From assembly GCA_028710415.1 (NCBI GenBank), contig JAQTUE010000001.1, positions 186,001 to 250,000 on the forward strand: DNA of 64,000 nt, in the 5' to 3' direction. The notes beneath the pieces were generated by a model, which saw only the letters and a list, made by a program, of their open reading frames with translations, had not been told where the DNA came from and did no database searches. The stretch comes from Paludibacter sp. (GTDB lineage Bacteria > Bacteroidota > Bacteroidia > Bacteroidales > Paludibacteraceae). The translations under genes and the position numbers were made by a program. Positions 26,234 through 35,485 of this stretch are shown here, in pieces (the stretch's first letter is position 1; every line of letters begins with the position of its first letter).

Positions 26234-27142
26234 ATGAAAACATTTATCTCAACTATTTTTTTAGCACTTTTATGTGTTTCGTTATCAGCCCAAACACCTG
26301 TTACTTTTAAATTACATCTTGAAAAGGGGAAAGTGTACACAGTAAAAAGTACCACTAAACAAGCCATTCAGCAAACAGCCAACGGGCAACAGTATAAAGT
26401 GGATGTGAACTCCACCATGGTCATCAGTTATCAAGTATTGAAACAGGAAAATGAGGTAATGGATATTGAATTTAAATTTGATACCATTGCTACAAAGATC
26501 AGTTCGGTGATGTATAATAAGGAAACCAATTCGGCAAAGCCAGCAGGTAAGGACCCCATAGAAAAAATCATGAACAGGATGAGTTCGAATAAACTGATCG
26601 CAAAGATATCGACAGGCGGTAAGTTTATTGACTTTGTAAATTACGGGAAGTTTAAGGATAATGTAATGACAGCCCTGGATTCAGTACCAGCCGCAAAAAA
26701 GGATCAGGCGAAAGCACAGGCTGAAGGCGTCATAAAGGAATCGGCTGTGAAAAGCATGATAGAACCTTTGTTTGCCTATCTGCCGGAAACAGCTGTAAAG
26801 ACCGGCGACACCTGGGAAACCTCCTACTTCCGGATAGCAAGCAGTGTGTCTTTATTAACGCAAAATTCATTTACCTTGAAAGGAATTGATTCTAATATTG
26901 CCACTGTATCGGGCAAAACAGAAGTAGAATCCATGCCTTCAAACGAACCGACACCTCAAATGACACAGGAATTAAAAGGTTCTATGACTTTTGACGGAAC
27001 CATGGATGTTGTAACAGGACTGATGTTGAAAAACAACTCGAAAGGACATCTGGAAGGAATTACCACCATGAAAAATAATGGCAACGAGATGAAAATGCCT
27101 GTTGTGGTAGATTCACAGACTGAAACATTCATGTTGAAATAA
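26234..27142 (+). CDS. Secreted DUF6263-like protein
   Basis: A 302-residue exported protein. Signal peptide MKTFISTIFLALLCVSLSAQ, then VTFKLHLEKGKVYTVKSTTKQ, the opening of the DUF6263 family common in Bacteroidota. The rest alternates strands and helices with no catalytic signature (VKTGDTWETSYF and ELKGSMTFDGTMDVVTGLMLKN are family-like). Function unknown; it may be periplasmic or surface-associated. It precedes a large outer-membrane barrel gene by 33 bp in the same direction, suggesting co-transcription. Confidence 0.75.
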   Translation: MKTFISTIFLALLCVSLSAQTPVTFKLHLEKGKVYTVKSTTKQAIQQTANGQQYKVDVNSTMVISYQVLKQENEVMDIEFKFDTIATKISSVMYNKETNSAKPAGKDPIEKIMNRMSSNKLIAKISTGGKFIDFVNYGKFKDNVMTALDSVPAAKKDQAKAQAEGVIKESAVKSMIEPLFAYLPETAVKTGDTWETSYFRIASSVSLLTQNSFTLKGIDSNIATVSGKTEVESMPSNEPTPQMTQELKGSMTFDGTMDVVTGLMLKNNSKGHLEGITTMKNNGNEMKMPVVVDSQTETFMLK

Positions 27143-27175
27143 TACCGGGATTAACTGAAATTAAATAAGAAGTTT

Positions 27176-29572
27176 ATGAATAAAATTCTCATGGTATTGT
27201 TCTGCTTTGTAGCCCTGAATATGCAAGCCCGCCAGGTCATCACAGGGAACCTTACCGATAAAGAGACCACGAAGCCTGTGGAAGGTGCCAATGTGGAGCT
27301 GTTGCAGTTGCCGGACAGCAGCACGGTGGAACAGTCGAAGACAAACTCCGAAGGTTTTTTTGCCTTTTATAAAGGGGATACGATAAAAACCTATTGTGTC
27401 CGGATAAAACATATGGTCTATAAGACCCGGGTGAGTGCTGTTCCCAAAAAGAAGAGCATGATCAATAACCTGGGTGCGATAGCCCTGGATCCGAACACCT
27501 ATAATTTTAAGGAAATCGTAGTGAACGGGTCGAAAGTAAAAGTCACCGAACTGGGTGACCGGACTGTTTACGGAATACCCGATGGCATTAAAAAGACCTC
27601 TACTGATGGACTCGATGTCCTTCGGAAAGTACCCTCAGTCCAGGTAGACTATTTAAACGAGGACATCACGGTGAACGGAAAAACGAACATTAAGATTGAA
27701 GTGGACGGGATCACCCGCGATAAGGAATACCTGAAAAGGCTGCATCCCACGCAGGTGGATAAGATGGAAGTTATTACAAGTCCTTCGGGTAAATACGATG
27801 CCGATGTGGATGCTGTGATCAATATTGTGACGAATCCAGCCATGAAGTTTGGACTGAAAGGGATGGTAAGTGCCATGGGATTTCCCATTAGCGGGGAATC
27901 CTATATGGGACGTGTCAATGGAAGCCTGGATTACGGGATGGAAAAGATATCCTATTATGTTGCAGGCAATGGCATGCTCAACCACTTTGATATTAATTCG
28001 AATATGTCCAGGATTTCAGGAACTAATGATTTAGAACGGATCAGTAACCAGATGAATAAGGGGAATAATGAAAATGTGAATGTTGGCCTTATTTACGATC
28101 CGAACGAATTAAACAACCTGAACGTGAATGTCTCGCTGAACAACATCTCATCGAATGTAAACGGGGATACGTGGAATTACAATCGTTCAAATAATTTGAT
28201 GAACAGCATCTTCAAGACGGAAACAAATTCAAGCAGCATACGAAATGGCCTGACTTCATCGTTGTTCTACAAGCATAAGTTTGATAAGAAAACCCAGCAC
28301 GGATTTGAAGTGGAATTGAAATACAACAAGAGCCTGAATAATACATCGGGAAACGATTACCGGAATATTGATTTCAATCCGATCGATACCATTGCTCGTT
28401 TCGCAGGACTTTGGCAAAATGAAAAAAGCAAGACCAATACCCAGACTCTTACAGGCCAGACCAACTATACCCTGCCTTTCGACAGTGTTTATTCCTTCAA
28501 TGCAGGGATCAGTGGCAATTATAACAAATACAACATTGACAATACGAGTACGCTTATCCAGGCCCCGAACCTGGATTATACCGATTTGAGGCTGGGAGGA
28601 TATGCTGAATTATCCAGGAATTTCAAGAAGGGGAGTGTTAAGGTTGGTTCGAGATTTGAAACTTCATGGGTAACCATCAACACGGTGGAAGGAGGCCACT
28701 ATTTTTCACCACTGCCTTATGCGAATGGTTCGCTTAAGTTTAATGACAATCACAGCATTAAACTATCCTATTCACGAAGGGTGATCAGGCCAGGCGTCGG
28801 CCAACTAAACCCGTTGGAGAGTTATGTTGACAGCCTGACGATCAGTCGTGGAAACATAAATCTAAAACCTGCATACAGGGATAATTTTCAGTTTACCTAC
28901 AATGTGAAGGTCACACTTGGGAAAGTAACCCTAAACCTGGCTCCCCAATTGTTTTATGAGTATAAAACCGGGTTAATTCAAACAATAGTCATTCAGAAGG
29001 ATTCTTCCAAAATATTTGAAAGTGTGCCCTATAATGTTTCCAATGGCTATGAAGCAGGAAGCGGGTTGTCGGTAAATTCGCAAATCGGCAAGGTTATGTT
29101 TAATTCTAATTTCAGGTATTCATTCAATCATATCGACAGGTATGTGGATCTGAATAACATCACTCAAATTGATGCCAGAAACCAACGAAGCTGGAACTGG
29201 AATTCATTTATGATGTTCCCTATACCGTGGGATCTGAAGGTTATTGCCATGCTGAATTTAAACGGACCGGTATTGGACGGACAAACAGAAACTAAGATGT
29301 CACCGTTTTATTTTGTAGGGCTCGTGAAACAGTTTAAGAACAATAGTACACTGAATATTATTGCATTCAATCCGTTTGCCAGCAGGTTTTTCGATAGCAC
29401 GTCAGCACTCAGGAGCAATTCAATATTTCAACAGACAAATACGTATATGAAAACGACAGCAGCTTTTGCCGTCATGTACAGCTATAATTTTAAAGTTGGA
29501 AAGAGCATTGAGAAACAAAAACGAAATCTGGAACAACCGGTAGAAGACAGTAATTTCAAATTGCCATTCTAA
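27176..29572 (+). CDS. Outer-membrane beta-barrel family protein with CarboxypepD-like domain
   Basis: A 798-residue TonB-dependent-receptor-like protein. Signal peptide MNKILMVLFCFVALNMQA; residues about 20-105 form a carboxypeptidase-regulatory-like (Ig-type) domain (ITGNLTDKETTKPVEGANVEL); a plug-like segment follows (TSTDGLDVLRKVPSVQVDYL, VNGKTNIKIEVDG, MEVITSPSGKYDADVDAVINI); residues from about 215 on form a barrel of many amphipathic strands (outer-membrane family OMP_b-brl_3). It probably transports or signals across the outer membrane; no SusD partner is present, so it is not a standard glycan-uptake pair. A hairpin terminator follows. Confidence 0.88.
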   Translation: MNKILMVLFCFVALNMQARQVITGNLTDKETTKPVEGANVELLQLPDSSTVEQSKTNSEGFFAFYKGDTIKTYCVRIKHMVYKTRVSAVPKKKSMINNLGAIALDPNTYNFKEIVVNGSKVKVTELGDRTVYGIPDGIKKTSTDGLDVLRKVPSVQVDYLNEDITVNGKTNIKIEVDGITRDKEYLKRLHPTQVDKMEVITSPSGKYDADVDAVINIVTNPAMKFGLKGMVSAMGFPISGESYMGRVNGSLDYGMEKISYYVAGNGMLNHFDINSNMSRISGTNDLERISNQMNKGNNENVNVGLIYDPNELNNLNVNVSLNNISSNVNGDTWNYNRSNNLMNSIFKTETNSSSIRNGLTSSLFYKHKFDKKTQHGFEVELKYNKSLNNTSGNDYRNIDFNPIDTIARFAGLWQNEKSKTNTQTLTGQTNYTLPFDSVYSFNAGISGNYNKYNIDNTSTLIQAPNLDYTDLRLGGYAELSRNFKKGSVKVGSRFETSWVTINTVEGGHYFSPLPYANGSLKFNDNHSIKLSYSRRVIRPGVGQLNPLESYVDSLTISRGNINLKPAYRDNFQFTYNVKVTLGKVTLNLAPQLFYEYKTGLIQTIVIQKDSSKIFESVPYNVSNGYEAGSGLSVNSQIGKVMFNSNFRYSFNHIDRYVDLNNITQIDARNQRSWNWNSFMMFPIPWDLKVIAMLNLNGPVLDGQTETKMSPFYFVGLVKQFKNNSTLNIIAFNPFASRFFDSTSALRSNSIFQQTNTYMKTTAAFAVMYSYNFKVGKSIEKQKRNLEQPVEDSNFKLPF

Positions 29573-29598
29573 ACTAAGTTGAATTTTGATTTATACCG

Positions 29599-29641
29599 AT
29601 ACGGGTTTCTGAAGGTTTTGAACTTCAGGAGCCCGTATTTT
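29599..29641 (+). terminator. Intrinsic terminator after the barrel gene
   Basis: Arms atacgggtttctgaag and cttcaggagcccgtat (two mismatches), 8-nt loop, followed by a short T-rich stretch, 27 nt beyond the stop. Confidence 0.7.
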
Positions 29642-30017
29642 AGTCTAACAAGTTCTTTCCCAGGATTTGAAAGAACTATTGGGTTTGTAATTGTTGTGGA
29701 AAGTTTTCAATTTAAAGAAGCGGTATAATAAGTTTCACTAGACCTAATCTGGACAAGCCAGAATTAAGATTGGAACGCGGATTCACGCTGATTTGGCGGA
29801 TTAAAAACGGATCAGAAAAATACTGCGTATTTTGATTTTAAGACCTTACATAGACTCTTCAGAATAAAATAGGTAGAAGTGAATTATGCAATATTGTACC
29901 AAAACAAGTACGAAATTGAGAGTTAAGTGACTACATATTACTATAGTTAAATAATCCTTATAGAGTTGCTATTTACCTCCAAATATAATATGTTTGCACG
30001 TATAAAAAAGTGATAGT
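29642..30017. other. Spacer without gene
   Basis: No coding signal. Contains the words gcggattcacgctgatttgg (near 29777), related to the cagatt/cagcgtaatcag family at 17661-18104, and the promoter of the following small gene at its right end. Confidence 0.6.
29966..29996 (+). promoter_or_regulatory. Promoter of the antitoxin-like gene
   Basis: TTG at 29966-29968, 20-bp spacer, TATGTTTG at 29989-29996: a good match to the Bacteroidota -33/-7 pattern, 21 nt upstream of the ATG at 30018. Confidence 0.65.
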
Positions 30018-30278
30018 ATGGATGCTAAGTTAACAGTGAAATTGAATAAAGAAGTGATTGAGAAGGCCAAAGTGTATGCTACTAATCATAAAATCAGTCT
30101 TTCACGCATTGTAGAAAACTATTTACAATTCTTATTGAGTCAGGAAAGTGCTGAAAAAGATAATGAGGAAATTGAAATATCAGCCTTTGTAAAAAGTATG
30201 TGCACAGGCGTTCATATCCCGGCAGATATTGATACTAAAAATGAATATTCTTCTTATCTTTCTAAAAAATACAAGTAA
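30018..30278 (+). CDS. DUF6364-like antitoxin, apparently orphan
   Basis: An 86-residue protein starting MDAKLTVKLNKEVIEKAKVYATNHKISLSRIVENYL: a beta strand followed by two helices, the ribbon-helix-helix pattern of the DUF6364 antitoxin family. The C-terminal half (DIDTKNEYSSYLSKKYK) is the part that normally wraps the toxin. In this family a PIN-domain (VapC-like) toxin gene usually starts within a few bases of the stop codon; here no such frame is present in the 140 bp before the convergent gene ends. It is therefore probably a solitary or degraded antitoxin. Confidence 0.75.
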   Translation: MDAKLTVKLNKEVIEKAKVYATNHKISLSRIVENYLQFLLSQESAEKDNEEIEISAFVKSMCTGVHIPADIDTKNEYSSYLSKKYK

Positions 30279-30420
30279 TTTACTCCTGTCTACTATATTA
30301 GTTGTCAATATTGTTTTATTAGGGATTTTAATTATACTCCAATAGATAAATGCTAAAATACGATTTGATAAATACTCCTGATGGCTTATGAATTTATCAT
30401 TACATCATTCCAATATCACA

Positions 30421-33051
30421 TCATTGATTCTTTGACTGGATCAATTTGGCAATCAACCCGGTCCAGCCTGTCTGATGGGAAGCACCTACACCCCTGCCGT
30501 TATTCCCATGGAAATACTCATAAAACAGGATGTAATCCTTAAAGTGGATGTCATCATGATACAATGGATTCTCACCAAAGACAGGCCGCCGTCCATTCCG
30601 GTCCTTTAAGAATATCTTTATCAACCTGGACGACAGTTCGTCGGAAATCTCCTTTAATGTCAGGAACCGGCCAGAATTGGTAGGACATTCCACTTTAAAA
30701 TCATCCCCGAAGTAATGGTGGAACCGTTGGAGCGATTCAATGATCAGGAAGTTAACCGGAAACCAGACAGGGCCACGCCAGTTGGAATTGCCCCCAAACA
30801 TGGAGGTACTCGATTCTCCTGGCTGGTAATCGACTGTGTGGTTATGAAATTCGGTGACATAGATATATGGGTGTTGCTCGTGTACCCTGGATAATGCGCG
30901 AACCCCATAGTCGGACAGGAACTCTGTTTCATCCAACATGCGGGTTAATATCCGTTTCAGGCGGTGCCCCCTGAGCAAGGAGAAAAGGTGGGTTTCACCT
31001 GTACCTTCATCGTTCCATCTGGATACCAGGCTGGCAAGATCCGTGCGATAGCTTAAAAACCAGCTCATGCGGGAGGCAAACTGCGGACACGATTTGAGCG
31101 TTTCTTCGTCAATGACTTCGACAGCAAACAAAGGAATCAACCCAACCATCGACCTCACCTTGAGTTTTGTACGCCCATTTTCGGTATGAAGCACGTCATA
31201 AAAGAACTTATCCTCATCATCCCACAGATCCACTCCTTCACCACTAATATTAGCCATAGCACCGGCAATATACAGGAAATGCTCCAGAAATTTGGTGGCC
31301 AGGTCCTCATACACCGGATTTGTTTTTGCCAGTTCAAGGGAAATACGCATCAGGTTTAACGAGTACATGGCCATCCAGGCAGTGCCATCAGCCTGCTCGA
31401 TATGGCCTCCACCGGGTATTTCAGAACTGCGGTCGAAGACTCCGATATTGTCCAGTCCTAAGAAACCACCCTGGAAGATATTCCTGTTTTCTTCATCTTT
31501 CCGGTTGACCCACCAGGTGAAATTCAACAACAGTTTATGGAGGATTGACTCCAGGAATTCCGTATCCCCTTTGCCATGGTTCAGTTTCTTGTCTATTTTG
31601 TAGACCCGCCAGGTTGCCCAACCATGAACAGGGGGATTACTATCCGAGAAATTCCATTCATAAGCCGGGAATTGACCGTTAGGATGCAGGTACCATTCCC
31701 TGGTTAGTAATTTTAGCTGGTCCTTGGCAAACCGAGGGTCGACCATGGCCAGAGTAACGCAATGGAAAGCCAGATCCCAGGCTGCAAACCAGGGGTATTC
31801 CCATTTATCGGGCATGGAAATGATATCTGCATTGTTAAGGTGGAGCCATTCTTTGTTCCGGCCGCTCAATCTTTCTTTTGGAGGAACAGGCTGGGATGGA
31901 TCGCCTTTCAGCCACTGGGATATATTAAAGTAATAGAATTGTTTGCTCCAAAGCATTCCTGCAAGTGCCTGCCGCTGGATATCCCTGGTCTCAGGGTTAT
32001 TGTTTTCTGCCTGAAGTTCCTCGTAAAACTCATTGGCTTCGGCAATCCGCTCAGTAACGATACGGTTGAAGTTACTAAATGGTTTCTTTAATTGGATGGC
32101 GGTAAGACGCAGGCAAACGGTTTCAGACTTGCCCGGCAGGATATTAAGCTGATATCTGGCAGCTGCTTTTGTGCCTGTTTGATTGGGGTTGATGGCATTC
32201 TTATCCCTGTTGACTATATAATCGTTAATGCCATCTTTGTAGTGATTCAGCGAATTCCTGATGCCATAAAGCTTTTTGACATTTGTTTCATTGTCCGTAA
32301 ACAACAGGTCCGGCTTGCCATCGCAGTAGAGGGTATAATGTCCCAGCTTTTTATGCTCGATGTTGATAGAATTCTGATCGGATTTACTCAACAGGGGTTT
32401 GTCATTATCCAGTCCCCAGCTCCACGTATTCCTAAACCAGATTTGAGGAATCAGGTCAATGGTTGCAATTTTATTCCCACGGTTATGGGCTGTAACTTTA
32501 ATCAGGATATCATTTTCATTGTTTTTAGCGTATTCAATAAAAATATCAAAATACCTGCCCGCATCAAAAATACCGGTATCGATCAACTCATATTCCGGAT
32601 CAAGGCGGCTTTTTCTTTTATTCTCGTCCACCAGCTTTTTGTAAGGAAACTCACTTTGAGGATACTTGTAGAGCATCTTCATGTAGGAGTGGGTGGGATT
32701 ATTGTCCAGGTAATAATAGTTTTCCTTGACATCTTCGCCATGATTTCCTTCATTCTGGGTTAATCCAAAAAAGCGTTCTTTCAGGATCGGGTCTTTCCTG
32801 TTCCAAAAAGAAAGGGCGAAGCACAGGAGTTGGCGGTCATCACTGATTCCGCCGATGCCTTCTTCACCCCAACGATATGCACGGCTACGGGCTGAATCAT
32901 GGGTGATATTTCCCCAAGCATCACCGTTAGCGCTATAATCTTCACGAACAGTTCCCCATTGGCGGTCGGCCAGATAAGGTCCCCATTTCTTCCATTTCTT
33001 TTTAAGAGTATCCGATTCGGACAATCTATGCTTTTCAGAGTGATTCTTCAT
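30421..33051 (-). CDS. GH63-like / MGH1-type glycosidase
   Basis: An 876-residue cytosolic protein (no signal peptide) with the features of large (alpha/alpha)6-barrel glucosidases of the GH63/mannosylglycerate hydrolase-like group. N-terminal beta domain: WGPYLADRQWGTVREDYSANGDAWGNITHDSARSR is cut here to its key parts WGTVREDYS and DAWGNI. The barrel has PDKWEYPWFAAWDLAFHC with the likely catalytic Asp, PPVHGWATWRVYK, EQADGTAWMAMYSLNLM and, near the end, FGGNSNWRGPVWFPVNFLI and the second acid in HQTGWTGL. Substrate unknown; intracellular alpha-glucosides or mannosylglycerate-type solutes are possible. It stands alone, about 150 bp downstream of aguB. Confidence 0.85.
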   Translation of the reverse strand: MKNHSEKHRLSESDTLKKKWKKWGPYLADRQWGTVREDYSANGDAWGNITHDSARSRAYRWGEEGIGGISDDRQLLCFALSFWNRKDPILKERFFGLTQNEGNHGEDVKENYYYLDNNPTHSYMKMLYKYPQSEFPYKKLVDENKRKSRLDPEYELIDTGIFDAGRYFDIFIEYAKNNENDILIKVTAHNRGNKIATIDLIPQIWFRNTWSWGLDNDKPLLSKSDQNSINIEHKKLGHYTLYCDGKPDLLFTDNETNVKKLYGIRNSLNHYKDGINDYIVNRDKNAINPNQTGTKAAARYQLNILPGKSETVCLRLTAIQLKKPFSNFNRIVTERIAEANEFYEELQAENNNPETRDIQRQALAGMLWSKQFYYFNISQWLKGDPSQPVPPKERLSGRNKEWLHLNNADIISMPDKWEYPWFAAWDLAFHCVTLAMVDPRFAKDQLKLLTREWYLHPNGQFPAYEWNFSDSNPPVHGWATWRVYKIDKKLNHGKGDTEFLESILHKLLLNFTWWVNRKDEENRNIFQGGFLGLDNIGVFDRSSEIPGGGHIEQADGTAWMAMYSLNLMRISLELAKTNPVYEDLATKFLEHFLYIAGAMANISGEGVDLWDDEDKFFYDVLHTENGRTKLKVRSMVGLIPLFAVEVIDEETLKSCPQFASRMSWFLSYRTDLASLVSRWNDEGTGETHLFSLLRGHRLKRILTRMLDETEFLSDYGVRALSRVHEQHPYIYVTEFHNHTVDYQPGESSTSMFGGNSNWRGPVWFPVNFLIIESLQRFHHYFGDDFKVECPTNSGRFLTLKEISDELSSRLIKIFLKDRNGRRPVFGENPLYHDDIHFKDYILFYEYFHGNNGRGVGASHQTGWTGLIAKLIQSKNQ

Positions 33052-33208
33052 AGGGTAGAAATTAAAAACAACCTGTTTGTATTCTTATTTCAAAATCCCG
33101 GAACTATTCAAAAAAAACGCTATTTATTTTATAAATATTTATTTCCTGTCAACCTTTATTTCTTTATATCCTCAAATCATTACATCCTCAGACTCTTACA
33201 TTATTTCA

Positions 33209-34087
33209 TTAATCTTCTCTCCACCTTTTCGTTATTTCGCTGAATGCATCCACCCGTCTGTCCCTGAAGAAAGGCCACATGCGGCGAACTGTTTCGGTAC
33301 GCGACAGGTCAATGTCAACCAGCAGGTTCTCCTCTATGTCATTGGTTGCCTGAGAAAGAATTTCACCCTGAGGACCGGCTACAAAACTGTTTCCCCAGAA
33401 CTGGATACCCTTGGTAACACCTGAAGGATCGGCTTCATATCCGGTACGGTTACAAGCCACAACGTGAATGCCATTCGCAATAGCATGAGCACGCTGGGCA
33501 ATTTGCCAGGCAATCATCTGGCGTAGTTTCTCATCTTCCGTATCGGTACTCTCCCAACCAATGGCAGTGGGATAGATGAGTATTTCAGCACCTGTCATGG
33601 CCATTAAACGGGCTGCTTCCGGATACCACTGATCCCAGCACACCATGACACCCAATTTGCCAACAGATGTTTGGATGGGTGCAAAGCCCAGGTCACCGGG
33701 CGTAAAGTAAAACTTTTCGTAGTAGGCCGGATCATCAGGAATATGCATTTTACGGTATTTACCGGCTATGGTTCCGTCTTTTTCAATGACAACGGCAGTA
33801 TTGTGATACAACCCGGCAGTACGTTTTTCGAACAAGGAAAGAACAAGCACCACTTTCAGTTCTTTGGCCAGTTTGCCAAAAGACAAGGTGGAAGGACCTG
33901 GGATAGTTTCAGCCTGTTCGAATACTTCAGGGTTCTCGGTCTGGCAAAAGTAAAGCCCGTTGTGCAGTTCCTGCAAGATGATCAATTCAGCACCATCAGC
34001 AGCACATGCACGAATGTTTTGTTCCAGCCGGGCGATGTTTGCTGTACGGTCTTCCGTATTGGATTGTTGGATTATTCCTATTCTCAT
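33209..34087 (-). CDS. aguB: N-carbamoylputrescine amidase
   Basis: A 292-residue nitrilase-superfamily amidase that hydrolyses N-carbamoylputrescine to putrescine, CO2 and ammonia. The catalytic triad is visible: Glu40 in LIILQELHNGLYF, Lys113 in KYRKMHIPDD and Cys150 in VMVCWDQWYPEAAR. The YFTPGDLGF and NRTGYE stretches are typical of AguB rather than of other nitrilases. It lies downstream of agmatine deiminase in the same direction, giving a two-step agmatine-to-putrescine route. The 186-bp spacer upstream holds two different tandem repeat blocks. Confidence 0.94.
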   Translation of the reverse strand: MRIGIIQQSNTEDRTANIARLEQNIRACAADGAELIILQELHNGLYFCQTENPEVFEQAETIPGPSTLSFGKLAKELKVVLVLSLFEKRTAGLYHNTAVVIEKDGTIAGKYRKMHIPDDPAYYEKFYFTPGDLGFAPIQTSVGKLGVMVCWDQWYPEAARLMAMTGAEILIYPTAIGWESTDTEDEKLRQMIAWQIAQRAHAIANGIHVVACNRTGYEADPSGVTKGIQFWGNSFVAGPQGEILSQATNDIEENLLVDIDLSRTETVRRMWPFFRDRRVDAFSEITKRWRED

Positions 34088-34110
34088 TGTCTTTTAGATT
34101 AGTTGATATT

Positions 34111-34202
34111 AGCCTTTGGCGATATTACTTAATGTGATATTATTTCATTGATATTACTTACAGTGATATTATTACAGCGATATTACTTACAGGGATATTA
34201 AA
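34111..34202 (-). repeat. gatatta tandem repeats in the aguB leader
   Basis: Six imperfect units of about 14-16 bp on the plus strand (gatattacttaatgt, gatattatttcatt, gatattacttacagt, gatattattacagc, gatattacttacagg, gatatta), ending some 25 nt before the aguB start codon. Confidence 0.8.
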
Positions 34203-34216
34203 AGATTGTAAATTGC

Positions 34217-34273
34217 GGTGATTTTCCTTACTACCTACTACTTACTACCTACTCATTTCTCATTCCTCACTCC
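34217..34273 (-). repeat. gaatgag/gtaggta words after aguA
   Basis: On the minus strand, directly after the aguA stop, come ggagtgaggaatgagaaatg and then agtaggtagtaagtagtagg. The junction aatgagtaggtagta is found again at 52681-52695. Confidence 0.8.
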
Positions 34274-35299
34274 TCATTCCTTTCCTTTCGGATATTGCAT
34301 TGTCACACAGTGCAACGACCCATGCTGCTTAATCAACGCCATGCAATTTATACCCACAATGTCACGATCAGGGAAAGCCTTTTGCAATTGTTGCATGGCA
34401 ATCTCATCCTTTGGGGAATTATAGGTTGGTACCAGAACTGCCCCGTTAATGATCAAAAAGTTTGCATAGGTAGCAGGAAGCCGTTCATCGTCAAAGTATA
34501 CTTCATCAGCCATTGGAAGTGCAATAAGCCTGAAATATCTATCATCAGAAGTCTTAAACTTACGAAGTTCCTTCTTCATTTTCTTTAATTCTTCGAAATG
34601 TTCATCTTCACTATCATCACATTTTACGTAGGCAATGGTACTAATATCACAAAGCCGTGCCAGTGTGTCCACATGGCTGTCGGTGTCATCGCCGGCCAGA
34701 TACCCGTGATTCAGCCAAAGTACCTGTTTGAGCCCGAAATACTCTTTTAGCTTCTTCTCGATGTCCTCTTCAGATAGATTGTTGCGGTTATCGGACAGTA
34801 AGCATTCAGCAGTAGTCAGTACTGTCCCTTCACCATCCGATTCAATACTGCCACCTTCCAATACAAAGTCAAAGCAGTTTTTGTGACCGCAATCACCAAA
34901 GATTCCTGCAGAATAAAGTTTCCGTGTAATCAGATTATCATAATTGGCGGCAAACTTCATTCCCCAGCCATTGAAAGTAAAATCATAAACTACCGGTTTG
35001 CCATCTTCCAATACGGTAATCCCGCCATGATCGCGTGCCCAGGTATCATTGGTTGGCATTTCTGCAAAAGTAATCCTGGATAAATCAGCATCACCCAGGA
35101 GCTGTTCCACTTCGTCGGTATCGGTACAAACAATCAGTAAGTCCTCATATTTAATTATTTCGCGGGCAATGTTGACAAAACATTCGTTTACTTCATCGAG
35201 CATATCCGCCCAATCAGTATCTTTATGGGGCCATGTAAGTTGAATGAATTGTTGCTCTGCCCATTCAGCAGGTAATACAATCTGATGATTTGATTCCAT
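34274..35299 (-). CDS. aguA: Agmatine deiminase
   Basis: A 341-residue guanidino-modifying enzyme of the PPAD/agmatine deiminase family, converting agmatine to N-carbamoylputrescine and ammonia. Motifs: LPAEWAEQQFIQLTWPH at the N-terminus, MPTNDTWARDHGG, FVLEGGSIESDGEGT, LAGDDTDSHVDTLAR, and the catalytic Cys331 in HGSLHCVTMQYP. Length slightly below the 350-370 of other members. Its neighbour aguB completes putrescine formation; carboxyspermidine genes lie further right on the other strand. No arginine decarboxylase gene is in the window. Confidence 0.95.
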   Translation of the reverse strand: MESNHQIVLPAEWAEQQFIQLTWPHKDTDWADMLDEVNECFVNIAREIIKYEDLLIVCTDTDEVEQLLGDADLSRITFAEMPTNDTWARDHGGITVLEDGKPVVYDFTFNGWGMKFAANYDNLITRKLYSAGIFGDCGHKNCFDFVLEGGSIESDGEGTVLTTAECLLSDNRNNLSEEDIEKKLKEYFGLKQVLWLNHGYLAGDDTDSHVDTLARLCDISTIAYVKCDDSEDEHFEELKKMKKELRKFKTSDDRYFRLIALPMADEVYFDDERLPATYANFLIINGAVLVPTYNSPKDEIAMQQLQKAFPDRDIVGINCMALIKQHGSLHCVTMQYPKGKE

Positions 35300-35380
35300 T
35301 TTAGTTCAAAGTGATAAAGTTCTATTAGAACCACTTAGTATCTCTAAGTGTTCTCAGTAGAGTAATATATTTTCTAACTG

Positions 35381-35388
35381 CAAAAATA
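35381..35388 (-). promoter_or_regulatory. -7 box of aguA
   Basis: Minus-strand TATTTTTG, about 80 nt upstream of the aguA start codon; a TTG lies about 21 bp further upstream as a possible -33 element. Confidence 0.5.
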
Positions 35389-35457
35389 CAAAAAAACATC
35401 TATTTGCAACAACTAAACAAAATGTCACTAAAATGCCGGGAATTGACATGTTTTGAG

Positions 35458-35465
35458 TACTTTTG
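35458..35465 (+). promoter_or_regulatory. -7 box of queC
   Basis: TACTTTTG, 20 nt before the ATG at 35486. I looked for a preQ1-type riboswitch in the short leader and saw no room for one. Confidence 0.6.
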
Positions 35466-35485
35466 TGCCGCAAAAAATCAAAATA

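Noticed and set aside
34111-34202. CRISPR array
   Set aside because: Units are adjacent and degenerate, with no regular spacers and no cas genes anywhere in the window.
35300-35485. preQ1 riboswitch before queC
   Set aside because: The -7 box is only 20 nt from the start codon, leaving no room for an aptamer.
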